Shown here piece after piece: positions 41,583 to 49,393 of a stretch of 64,000 nt of DNA. The DNA is from JALOOX01 sp964557955. GTDB lineage: Bacteria; Desulfobacterota; Syntrophobacteria; Syntrophobacterales; Syntrophobacteraceae. The stretch is from positions 1-64,000 of the forward strand of contig CAZLCS010000004.1 in assembly GCA_964557955.1 (NCBI GenBank), in the 5' to 3' direction. How positions within the stretch are numbered: position 1 is the stretch's first letter; every line of letters begins with the position of its first letter. The translations under genes and the position numbers were made by a program. Under the pieces are notes generated by a model. It was not told the DNA's origin and ran no database searches. It saw only the letters and a program-made list of their open reading frames with translations.

Positions 41583-41768
41583 TTGCGAGAGTGGAGGGAT
41601 TCGGAGGATAACGCCGACGCCCACATGAAACGGCAGGTAATGGGGCGTGAGGTTGTGGTGGCGGTGACCGAGGCGCGCCTGGAACTTGGCACCTGGGAGC
41701 GGGTTTTCTACGGTGAGTTCGACGGACGAAGGAAGAAGCGGGTCCTGGTCAAAATCATCGGAGAGTAA
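41583..41768 (+). pseudogene. Fragment of a YjbQ/UPF0047 family gene
   Basis: The 61 codons end with DNADAHMKRQVMGREVVVAV, ARLELGTWERVFYGEFDGRR and VLVKIIGE. These are the C-terminal half of the UPF0047 family (secondary thiamine-phosphate synthase type; typical text GTWQxIFFCEFDGPR). The N-terminal half, with its metal-binding His, is missing, and a 50-base gap separates it from proS. The fragment is not functional. Confidence 0.65.
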
Positions 41769-42033
41769 GTCCGCGCAGCCGGATCGAGCTGGTGGGCAGA
41801 AGGCGGCGGTGCATGGTCGACTGATCGGTATGGCAGGCTCATGCTTTCGATTTGACAGGGTTCTGGATGTGGGGGTGATCGGCAGATGGAGGTGCATAGC
41901 TGCCGGCTGTTCAAAAAGGTGCTTCCGTTCTTCAGCTGTAATGATATGATGGTTGCGTTTACTCCAGAAGAGGGTAGCTCAAGGAAGACACAGGTTGCGA
42001 TCCTCGTGGGCTTTCCAAGGCAAAGGAGCCGTT
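41769..42033. other. Intergenic region
   Basis: No gene was found. An AT-richer segment at 41930-41960 (aatgatatgatgg) could hold the promoter for the 42034 gene. Confidence 0.35.
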
Positions 42034-42531
42034 ATGTTTAGAGAGATGATCGTGTCGGCGCTGGTCATGGACCCCCAGACCAATACCCCCATCGTGATCC
42101 TGAAAGATCCCCAGGACCAGAAGTCCCTGCCGATCTGGATCGGTCTCCTTGAAGCGACCTCTATCGCCACCGAGCTCGAGAAGATTCAGTTTCCCCGCCC
42201 CATGACACACGACCTGATGAAAAACTGCCTGGATCATCTGCAGGTCAAGGTGGAGCGCATCGAGGTATGCGACCTGCGCAACAACACCTACTACGCTTTG
42301 ATCTACCTGAGAGATCAGGACGGGCTCAGCTCTATCGATGCACGTCCCAGTGATGCCATTGCCATCGCCCTCCGGACCAATGCGCCGATCTTCGTCAATG
42401 AAGAGGTCCTGTCCAAGTCCCAGAAGACTACCGACGAGGCGCGCCCGGTCTTCGACAAGGAAAATGAGGACAAGTGGTCGGAGATGCTGGAGAAATTGGA
42501 TCCGGACGAATTCAGCAAGTATAAAATGTGA
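42034..42531 (+). CDS. Bifunctional nuclease family protein (DUF151)
   Basis: A 165-residue protein of the DUF151/BFN family, members of which show both DNase and RNase activity in plants and are widespread but poorly characterised in bacteria. The diagnostic segments are SLPIWIGLLEATSIATELEK, RPMTHDLMKNCLDHL and DARPSDAIAIALRTNAPIFV. The acidic C-terminal tail (NEDKWSEMLEKLDPDEF) is also family-typical. The ribosome site aaaggag precedes ATG 42034. Confidence 0.88.
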   Translation: MFREMIVSALVMDPQTNTPIVILKDPQDQKSLPIWIGLLEATSIATELEKIQFPRPMTHDLMKNCLDHLQVKVERIEVCDLRNNTYYALIYLRDQDGLSSIDARPSDAIAIALRTNAPIFVNEEVLSKSQKTTDEARPVFDKENEDKWSEMLEKLDPDEFSKYKM

Positions 42532-42842
42532 TTGACCGGGGATTCCTCGGGGCTGCAGCATTTGGTTCCTCCGGCTGTTCTGGCAGGAATGGAGCGGGCC
42601 GCCGAATGCTCCCACATGGTTTCTTCAAGACGCCCTTCCCCCAAGCCTTTGTCCCGTTGTTTGGGCCGTGATGGCCGAGCATACAAGTGGTCACGTTCGT
42701 CGGACGCATCCGACCGGATCGTGTCAATCGCCAGCGTGTGGAGATTCTCAGCCCGCCCAGGGGATTGGTGCCGGGAAATCGGGATCGCTGCGCTGGATTG
42801 TGCCGAGCATTCCGTTTCCATGGTGAGATTGAGGAGGGTTTG
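42532..42842. other. Intergenic region
   Basis: No gene, RNA or repeat was recognised in these 311 bases. An open frame from 42687 into ade lacks coding character before 42843. Confidence 0.4.
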
Positions 42843-44576
42843 ATGAGAGATTGGAACAGTGACCGCCTGAAACGAATGATCGAAGCGGCGCAGGGCCAGA
42901 GACCTGTTGATCTTTGTATTCGAGGCTGCCGGCTGGTGAACGTCTTCTCGGGTGAGATTGAAACGGTGAACCTTGGGATTGCCGACGGTTTCTTCGTGGG
43001 ATGGGGCGACTACGGGGCCGAGCGCACGCTGGATGCTGAAGGCATGTATGTCTGCGCGGGATTCATCGACGGGCACATCCACATTGAGAGCACGATGCTG
43101 AGCCCGGCTCAGTTCGCCGCGGCGGTTCTGCCATGGGGCACCACGGCGGTGGTGGCGGATCCCCACGAACTTGCAAACGTTTACGGAGTGGAAGGAATAA
43201 AGTATCTGCTGGATGCCTCCGAAGGGGTTCCCCTGGACTTCTACTTCAATCTGCCGAGCTGTGTTCCGGCAACGTCACTGGAGACGTCCGGCGCACAGCT
43301 GACGGCGGCCGATCTCGCCGGCCTCAAGTCGCACCCGAGGGTGCTCGGCCTTGCAGAAATGATGAATTTTCCCGGTGTCCTCATGGGAATCCCGGAAATC
43401 ATGGACAAGATCCTTCTGTTTCAGGAGGGGGTGGTGGATGGGCACGCGCCGGGCCTGGGAGGACTCGGGTTGAACGGCTATCTGTCCGCCGGGATACGGT
43501 CGGATCATGAGTGCACCGCGCTTGGAGAAGCTCGTGAGAAGCTCGCCAAGGGAATGATGATCATGATTCGGGAGGGAAGCCAGTCCAAAGACCTTCAGGC
43601 TTTGCTGCCGGCGGTGGGGGACCAGTCCTGGCCCCGCTGCATGTTCGTGAGCGACGATCGGCATCCCGACGACCTTTTGAAGTCGGGGCACATGAACGCC
43701 ATCGTGAACCGGGCCATGTCCCTGGGCATGGAATCGTTGCGCGCGCTGACCCTGGCTTCATGGACAGCGGCCCGGTATTTCGGCCTTTCCCGGCAGGGGG
43801 CCATCGCACCCGGGTTCCAGGCGGATTTCACCCTGAGTCGAACCCTGGACCCGTGGGTGCCGTCGCGCGTATTCAAGCGCGGTGTGGAAGTGGCCCGAGA
43901 TGGCCGCCTCCTCGTGGATGCAGGCTCTTGGCCCGCCCCTGCCGCTCCTCCGAGCCCCATGCGCATCGGTCGGCTTCTCCCCGACGACTTGAAAGTGGAA
44001 CTCCGGGAGGGGCTGCTTCGAGTGATCGGGGTCCAGGAAGGAACGCTTCTCACCCGGAGCCTCCTGATGGATGCCAGGGTGGACGGGCGACTGGCTGAGG
44101 CCGATGTGGATCGTGACCTTCTCAAGCTCGTCGTTTACAACCGTTACATCGAGGGAAAGCGGCCGTCTGTCGCCTTCGCTTCGGGATTCGGCCTGAAACG
44201 CGGAGCGCTCGCTACGACGGTGGCCCACGACTCCCACAATCTGATTTGTCTCGGGACCTCGGATGTCGCCATCCTGCGCGTGGCGGAAGCCGTGCGCGAC
44301 TGCGGAGGAGGAATGGCCGTCGGTACGGAGGATGGCGATCTCGATGTGCTGCCTCTGCCCATCGGCGGGCTCATGTCCGACGGTCTGCTTCGGGATGTCG
44401 TGGATCGCTTCGAAAGACTTCAGGCTCGATCGAAAGCCTTGGGCTGCACGCTGTCCAATCCCTTCATGGCCCTCTCGTTCCTCGCCCTGCCGGTCATCCC
44501 CGAGCTGAAGATTACGGATCTCGGGCTGGTGGATGTGGCCCGATTCTCTTTTGTTCCGCTTTTTGCTTCAAAGTAA
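42843..44576 (+). CDS. ade: Adenine deaminase
   Basis: A 577-residue amidohydrolase that deaminates adenine to hypoxanthine for purine salvage. The N-terminal metal site is in GFIDGHIHIESTMLSPAQFA, further ligands in TAVVADPHELANVYG, and the substrate loop in SDDRHPDDLLKSGHMN. The C-terminal domain contains TVAHDSHNLICLGTSDVAIL and GGMAVGTEDGDLDVLPLPIGG. Length and order match the bacterial Ade family. The start at ATG 42843 follows gaggagg closely. Confidence 0.93.
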   Translation: MRDWNSDRLKRMIEAAQGQRPVDLCIRGCRLVNVFSGEIETVNLGIADGFFVGWGDYGAERTLDAEGMYVCAGFIDGHIHIESTMLSPAQFAAAVLPWGTTAVVADPHELANVYGVEGIKYLLDASEGVPLDFYFNLPSCVPATSLETSGAQLTAADLAGLKSHPRVLGLAEMMNFPGVLMGIPEIMDKILLFQEGVVDGHAPGLGGLGLNGYLSAGIRSDHECTALGEAREKLAKGMMIMIREGSQSKDLQALLPAVGDQSWPRCMFVSDDRHPDDLLKSGHMNAIVNRAMSLGMESLRALTLASWTAARYFGLSRQGAIAPGFQADFTLSRTLDPWVPSRVFKRGVEVARDGRLLVDAGSWPAPAAPPSPMRIGRLLPDDLKVELREGLLRVIGVQEGTLLTRSLLMDARVDGRLAEADVDRDLLKLVVYNRYIEGKRPSVAFASGFGLKRGALATTVAHDSHNLICLGTSDVAILRVAEAVRDCGGGMAVGTEDGDLDVLPLPIGGLMSDGLLRDVVDRFERLQARSKALGCTLSNPFMALSFLALPVIPELKITDLGLVDVARFSFVPLFASK

Positions 44577-44759
44577 GGGTTGTGGGGTTGCAGGAGGTCT
44601 GGTATGGATTAGATTGAGGATGCTTCCGGGACGTGATGGGGGTGCCGATCCCACAGGCCGCAACGGAGGCGCCCGGGACAGACGAAGAACGGGTTTCCCG
44701 TATCGATCACCAGGTGGACTCACCTTCGAGAGCTTGCTAGGCCAAAAGAGGAGGCTAGA
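44577..44759. other. Intergenic region
   Basis: Nothing was recognised. The ribosome site of the 44760 gene (agaggagg) is at its end. Confidence 0.35.
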
Positions 44760-45221
44760 ATGGTTTCGGTATCGTGCACTTCCATGGATGATGTCATCAA
44801 TTTTGCCATTGACCGCGAAGAGAAGGCCAAGGAATTCTACCAGCAATGCGCCGAAAAGGCCAAGAATCCCGGAATCAAGACATTCTTCCAGGAAATGGCG
44901 GCGGAGGAACAGCGTCACAAGGACATGCTGGTGGAGCTGAACCCTTATAAGCTGGAGGACGTGAAGCTGGATCAGGTGGAAGACCTCAGGATCAGCGACT
45001 TCCTGGTTGATGTCAAATTCACGGACGACATCACCTACCAGGAGGCGCTCACCATGGCCATGAAGAAGGAAGAAAAGGCCCACGCCTTTTATGATGCCTG
45101 GAAGACCAAGTGCATGCATGAGAAGACGGCCAAGGTGTTCGAGATCCTGGCAACGGAGGAACTGAAGCACAAGCGCAAGATCGAAACCATCTACGACGAT
45201 GAAATCCTGACCTGGGATTAG
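44760..45221 (+). CDS. Ferritin-like (rubrerythrin-type) protein
   Basis: A 153-residue helical di-iron protein. Ligand pairs appear in AIDREEKAKEFYQQCAE, AEEQRHKDMLVEL, MKKEEKAHAFYDAW and TEELKHKRKIETIY, as in erythrin/rubrerythrin proteins. It lacks the rubredoxin domain. A strong ribosome site (gaggagg) precedes the ATG. It is the second such protein of the window and similar in length to the one at 18664, but not a close copy. A role in peroxide or iron defence is expected. Confidence 0.85.
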   Translation: MVSVSCTSMDDVINFAIDREEKAKEFYQQCAEKAKNPGIKTFFQEMAAEEQRHKDMLVELNPYKLEDVKLDQVEDLRISDFLVDVKFTDDITYQEALTMAMKKEEKAHAFYDAWKTKCMHEKTAKVFEILATEELKHKRKIETIYDDEILTWD

Positions 45222-45235
45222 AACAGTGTAAATGC

Positions 45236-45643
45236 ATGGCCATCCGGGTTGTTGCAGAACAGGAGGTCCTGGTGGGAACGCCGATCGTCATCGAAGGAGC
45301 AGCTCCCACTGGTCCGTTCATGGCTGTCTTTGAGGATGATGGCGATACCGGGTATTTTTACGCTCTGGACAGGAGTGTGGAAGGCAACCCGCTGCAGGAT
45401 GCCGTGCACATCTACAACACGGCGAATGTCACCGAGCGGGAAAGACCGGTGCTTGCCGTGATTGGATGGTCGGTCGACAGCAGGAAGGTGGTGCTCCTCA
45501 TCAACGACTACCCCCATGCCATCTTCGATTTTGATGGAAAACGGGGGTACTGTCGTACTGGTTTTCCCCCTCCGAATCCAGAGGGAAAGTGGTCCGTTGG
45601 CGGCCATTCATGGGAGGAATCTGCCATCGAGCTCTTCTCTTGA
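45236..45643 (+). CDS. DUF2251-type hypothetical protein
   Basis: A 135-residue soluble protein. The text GPFMAVFEDDGDTGYFYALD, DAVHIYNTANVTER and VLLINDYPHAIFDFDGKRGYCRTGFPPP matches a family of uncharacterised bacterial proteins (I recall DUF2251). Mostly beta strands are predicted, with a Tyr/Phe-rich core. The start ATG 45236 lacks a good ribosome site, being 14 bases after the ferritin-like stop, so translational coupling is possible. Function unknown. Confidence 0.6.
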   Translation: MAIRVVAEQEVLVGTPIVIEGAAPTGPFMAVFEDDGDTGYFYALDRSVEGNPLQDAVHIYNTANVTERERPVLAVIGWSVDSRKVVLLINDYPHAIFDFDGKRGYCRTGFPPPNPEGKWSVGGHSWEESAIELFS

Positions 45644-45752
45644 AGGTCTCCGGCTTTCGCTCGAGGGGACCGACGTCCACACGGCGCATCAATTTCGCTG
45701 GTGCCGGCTGTTGGACCATGCAGTATGAATAGGCTGCTGAGCGGAACGCTCA

Positions 45753-46127
45753 TTGTGCAGCCTCGAGTTCGAAGGATGGGGTTCTGTCAGGGGTCAGGAG
45801 GACGAACCCATCATCGAGAAGACCGTCAAGAGACTGAATTTGACGGATTCGACTTCTGCACGGAGTGATCTGGCGTACTGGCTCACCAGACCTCCCGAGG
45901 ATCGGGTCGCAGCTGTAGACCTTCTGAGAAAGCAGGATCATGGAGGCACAGTCAGACCTCAGAGATCTGCTCGGGTTATGTGGGAAGCAGCTCACCTGAA
46001 CCGCGAAAGCTTATTGTACGGGGACGTCCCCGTATTCTTGATCGGTAAGGAGGAGTTGGTCTCCAACAAGAAAGCCACGGGGAGAAAGCGAGATCTTGCC
46101 GACCTGGAAGCCCTTGGGGAATGCTGA
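45753..46127 (+). pseudogene. Fused relic of a nucleotidyltransferase gene pair
   Basis: The first part (EPIIEKTVKRLNLTDS..., then DLAYWLTRPPEDRVAAVDLL and RPQRSARV) is the N-terminal text of a small protein that commonly precedes a nucleotidyltransferase. The second part (GDVPVFLIGKEELVSNKKAT, then GRKRDLADLEALGE) is the C-terminus of that nucleotidyltransferase (xxNKxATGRxKDLADVExL). The catalytic GSxxxD region in between is deleted, joining the two in one frame. Such pairs are widespread, toxin-antitoxin-like modules. This copy is dead. Confidence 0.6.
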
Positions 46128-46134
46128 TCGGGGC

Positions 46135-46818
46135 TCAGGGCGGTTTGGGGCGCTCAGACGGGGGAAGGTTGTAGTGCTGTTCCAGGAGCTTTCGGTAGAC
46201 GTAGACTGCGTGGTCGTCCGCCTCCTGCTCGACCCGTTTGTGGTCCATGATGTAGTAGGAGGCGAACCGCCGGATGCCCCACCGGTCGTACTGCTCGACG
46301 TGCTTCAGTTCATGGGACCAGAGGAATAGATCCTCCACCGATCGTTTATCACGAAACACGATGATGTCTTTAAGGGTCAAGGCCTGCACATTTTTGTTGG
46401 TCATGACCAGGCGGTAGAGCGTGAGATCGTTGGATGCGGACCAGTCGATGGTATAGCGCACTTTATCCAGAATGCGCGGTTCGAAGTACGGAGCGAGCGC
46501 CCGCCTGATTCGTTCGGGCATGGGTTTTGAGGTGGCCCATGCACGTTCCCGCGAGTGCCGGATGGCTTCGGCCAGGGTATCCGAGGCCATGTCCGTCACG
46601 GCTCCGGGGAGCGAGTCGAAGAAGTCCTGGCTGAACAGGGGGGTGTCGGACCACTGGGTGCCGTCCCACCTGAACGATTCGCGCTGCTCCGGTGAGGGCA
46701 TTCTCTCTATCCTCTTTCCGTCGGCTCCCAGGCAAAGAAAGGCCGCAAGCAGCAGGGTGAAGCCGATGCGGGGATTCAGCTTCTTCCAGGTCGAGTGGGT
46801 TTGCTTTCGATCGCTCAT
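46135..46818 (-). CDS. Exported HExxH-containing protein (DUF4157-like)
   Basis: A 227-residue protein with an N-terminal hydrophobic segment (FTLLLAAFLCLGADG), probably a signal peptide or anchor. The core LTLKDIIVFRDKRSVEDLFL, then WSHELKHVEQYDRWG and EADDHAVYVYRKLLEQ, matches the eCIS-core/DUF4157 peptidase-like family with zinc motif HELKH and a distal Glu. Catalysis is not certain. The function is unknown, and no phage-tail-like injection genes lie nearby. It converges with the dead nucleotidyltransferase pair at 46127. Confidence 0.65.
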   Translation of the reverse strand: MSDRKQTHSTWKKLNPRIGFTLLLAAFLCLGADGKRIERMPSPEQRESFRWDGTQWSDTPLFSQDFFDSLPGAVTDMASDTLAEAIRHSRERAWATSKPMPERIRRALAPYFEPRILDKVRYTIDWSASNDLTLYRLVMTNKNVQALTLKDIIVFRDKRSVEDLFLWSHELKHVEQYDRWGIRRFASYYIMDHKRVEQEADDHAVYVYRKLLEQHYNLPPSERPKPP

Positions 46819-47015
46819 TGTCTTTCATTGCCCTTGAGGAGTTGGGAGAGCGCCGCTATTCGGCCTGTCACGTTTCATGCCACGATCGCTCTGAGATTAG
46901 CCAGTTTGTTCTCCTGCCCTGAAGAGTGACCAATAGCATACATTCCTTTCACCATCATCATCCCCGGTGCTCCTCGAGACAGCGCCGGAGGGGGGCAAAA
47001 GGAGCTCCAATCTTT

Positions 47016-47471
47016 ATGCGGCGGAGCGATCGAGAGATTACGGATCGTCCTGCGATGGACGACATCATCCAAAGAAGTCGGGTCTGCCGACTGGGACTGT
47101 GCAACGATGGGCAGCCCTACATTATCCCCTTGAGCTTCGGATACGACGGGGAGGCTCTCTATCTTCATGCGGCGTCTCAAGGGCGCAAGGTCGATATCCT
47201 CAAGAAAAACAACCGTGTCTGCTTCGAATTCGACATTCTGCATGACGTCATCCGTTCCGACCGGTCGTGCCGATGGGGCATGAGGTTCGAAAGCGTCATC
47301 GGGTTCGGGACGGCGGAGCTCGTCCATGACCGGCAGTCCAAAGAGAAGGCGCTCGCGTGGATCATGCGCCAGTATGGAGAACCCGATGGATCGTTCGATG
47401 AGTCGGTGCTGGAGAAGACGCTGGTCATCAGGGTACGGATCGATGCAATCAGCGGCAAAGCACGTCTTTGA
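47016..47471 (+). CDS. Pyridoxamine 5'-phosphate oxidase-like flavoprotein (NimA-type)
   Basis: A 151-residue split-barrel FMN protein. The text DIIQRSRVCRLGLCNDGQPY, IIPLSFGYDGEALYLHAASQGRKVDIL and RVCFEFD matches the NimA/PPOx-like family, which includes 5-nitroimidazole reductases and haem- or flavin-binding proteins. Residue patterns H-A-A and G-R-K-V-D form the flavin site. The substrate is unknown. The start at ATG 47016 has aaggag 12 bases upstream; the frame extends further without coding character. Confidence 0.78.
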   Translation: MRRSDREITDRPAMDDIIQRSRVCRLGLCNDGQPYIIPLSFGYDGEALYLHAASQGRKVDILKKNNRVCFEFDILHDVIRSDRSCRWGMRFESVIGFGTAELVHDRQSKEKALAWIMRQYGEPDGSFDESVLEKTLVIRVRIDAISGKARL

Positions 47472-47504
47472 AATCATTGCCCTCCTCAACCCCACCTTCC
47501 GCGA

Positions 47505-47592
47505 TACGACCCTCCAGCCCCTGATTTCCGATCCAACACCTTCGACCTCCCATTTCTGACTTCCCAGTTCCGACCTCCGACCTCTGTCCTCA
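47505..47592. repeat. Short degenerate tandem repeat (TTCCGACCTCC type)
   Basis: Repeated variants of a CGACCTCC/TTCCGACCTC core (ttcgacctccc, ttccgacctccgacctctg) fill the gap between convergent genes. Such slippage-prone intergenic repeats are common in deltaproteobacteria. Confidence 0.4.
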
Positions 47593-48354
47593 ACGCGCAG
47601 GGACTTGAAAGGTCACTTTGCCCTGATTGCGGCGCAGGAGAACGTAGAACGCACCTGCTCCGCCGTCGTAGGACCTCGCCGATGCGAAGGCGAGCACTAC
47701 CCGTTTCAGAGGGGCCTGGGTGAGCCACCCGACCAGGCTCTGCTTGATGACGGGTTCTTTGTCCTGCGAGTTCAGGCCGCGCCCCGACACGATGAGCACA
47801 CAGCGGCATCCCTGCGCGAAGCTGTCCAAAATGAACTTCGTCACGGCCTCACGGGCTTCGGAGCGGGTCATGCGGTGCAGGTCCAGGTAGTCCTGATAGC
47901 TGAACTCTCCATGGCGAAGCTTCTTGAGGACTCGCGGAGAGAGCCCCACCACCGCGCCGTCGATGTATTCATCGGATAATGACAGTTCGAAATCCAGCTC
48001 GCCCTCCACCAGGCGGGTCAGGTGGTTCTGCACCTCCTGCTCTTCGACTGAAAGGAATCGGGGTGGCGACTGGGTCGGGGGAGGTGGGGGTATCCGCAGG
48101 CGGTCTGGGCGGTTCAGCGGCATCACGTCGGACATGGCCTCGAGAAAGACCGATTCTTCGCGGTTCACGGATTTCCGTGGCGAAGCGGGAGGCTCTGACA
48201 TGGTGGGCGGAATCGCTTGGGAGCTCTTTCGGGGAGTGTTCTTTGTAAGCTGTTGATCTAAGTCCACAAAAGGGGTATAGAAGCCCTGAGCCTCGAGATG
48301 TCGTGTCGTGGGGCGCTGGTGAGGAGATGTCTTCTTCTTGTGTTTTCGAGGCAT
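47590..48354 (-). CDS. Smr-domain protein
   Basis: A 254-residue protein. The N-terminal half is basic and Pro-rich (PRKHKKKTSPHQRP, then PPPPPTQSPPRF), likely disordered and perhaps nucleic-acid binding. The C-terminal third is an Smr domain: YLDLHRMTRSEAREAVTKFI, CVLIVSGRGLNS and a WLTQAPLKRVVLAFASARS segment, with the DLHR and SGRG motifs typical of bacterial Smr endonucleases (YdaL/YfcN type). A nicking or branched-DNA/ribosome-rescue role has been shown for relatives. ATG 48354 has gggagg upstream. It is divergent from the RNase D gene. Confidence 0.8.
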   Translation of the reverse strand: MPRKHKKKTSPHQRPTTRHLEAQGFYTPFVDLDQQLTKNTPRKSSQAIPPTMSEPPASPRKSVNREESVFLEAMSDVMPLNRPDRLRIPPPPPTQSPPRFLSVEEQEVQNHLTRLVEGELDFELSLSDEYIDGAVVGLSPRVLKKLRHGEFSYQDYLDLHRMTRSEAREAVTKFILDSFAQGCRCVLIVSGRGLNSQDKEPVIKQSLVGWLTQAPLKRVVLAFASARSYDGGAGAFYVLLRRNQGKVTFQVPAR

Positions 48355-48398
48355 CGTCCGACCTCCCTTCGGCGCTATATTTACCATAGGGACGGGAT

Positions 48399-49304
48399 GT
48401 GGAAAAGTTGGGGATGAAGCCCGCCGTTGTCATCAGGGATACGAAGGATTTTGAACGCCTTCTTGCGGAGCTCGCGGATGCTTCGTTCATCGCGGTCGAT
48501 ACCGAATCCAACGGTTTTTACGCCTATTACGAGCGGGTCTGCCTGATTCAGATATCTGCCGGGGATCAGGATTTCATTGTGGACCCGCTGGCGGTGAAGA
48601 GCCTGGAGGGAATGACGGAGATCCTCAGGAGTCCGGGCATCGAAAAGGTGCTTCATGCGGCATCCAATGACCTCGTGGGCTTGAAGCGGGACTTCAATCT
48701 TGAAATTTCCAATCTTTTCGACACGGCCATTGCCGCCAAGCTCCTGGGGTACGCCCAGCTCGGGCTGGCGAACATCCTGGATCGGCACTTCAGCGTCTCT
48801 TTGAACAAGAAGTGGCAGCGATTCGATTGGGGCCGGCGTCCGCTCAGCCCGGAGCAGATCGATTACGCGCGCCTCGATACGCATTATTTGATCGAGCTGC
48901 GCCATCGGCTGGCGGCGGAACTGGCAGAGCAGGGGCTCTGGGAAGCAGCCCGGGAAGCTTTTGAGAAGGCCTGCCGGCAGGAGATCCCCGCGAGGGACTT
49001 CCGTGCAGAAGGCTTCATCCACATTCAGGGTGCCCGGTCGCTCGACCCCGTGGGCAAGCGCATCCTGAAGGCGCTTTATCTCTTTCGGGAGCACGAGGCC
49101 CGACGCCGGAACCGGGCTCCCTTCCGTATTTTGAGCAATGACGCCATGGTGCGGCTCGCCCTCCAACGGCCGCGAAGCCTCGAGGATTTCGTCAAGATCA
49201 AGGGAATCCCCCGCCCCTATCATAACGCCCGAGCGGCCGGCAGCCTGCTGGCCCTCATCCGAAGGTTTGCGGATCAGGCGGACGAGGCGCGGTCCAGCCA
49301 ATGA
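48399..49304 (+). CDS. rnd: Ribonuclease D
   Basis: A 301-residue 3'-5' exoribonuclease of the DEDDy class that matures tRNA ends. DEDD residues lie in FIAVDTESNGFYAYYERVCLIQ, HAASNDLVGLKRDF and IDYARLDTHYLIELRHRL, and the HRDC domain fills the C-terminal 80 residues (RRNRAPFRILSNDAMVRLAL, KIKGIPRPYHN). The start is uncertain: GTG 48399 or ATG 48414; gggacgggat favours the first. It is divergent from the Smr gene, with a 44-base shared promoter region. Confidence 0.88.
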   Translation: MEKLGMKPAVVIRDTKDFERLLAELADASFIAVDTESNGFYAYYERVCLIQISAGDQDFIVDPLAVKSLEGMTEILRSPGIEKVLHAASNDLVGLKRDFNLEISNLFDTAIAAKLLGYAQLGLANILDRHFSVSLNKKWQRFDWGRRPLSPEQIDYARLDTHYLIELRHRLAAELAEQGLWEAAREAFEKACRQEIPARDFRAEGFIHIQGARSLDPVGKRILKALYLFREHEARRRNRAPFRILSNDAMVRLALQRPRSLEDFVKIKGIPRPYHNARAAGSLLALIRRFADQADEARSSQ

Positions 49305-49393
49305 AGCATATTTTATTGTAAATACAGGTATTTTTAGGTCACCGGGTGTGGGCCTGGCATGGTTGGTGCTGAGCTGCAGCCCCAGGAGAATTC
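49305..49393 (+). promoter_or_regulatory. AT-rich leader of the YcaO-TPR gene
   Basis: The stretch agcatattttattgtaaata is the most AT-rich sequence in the region and probably holds the promoter. A ribosome site (ccaggagaa) precedes ATG 49394. Confidence 0.3.
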
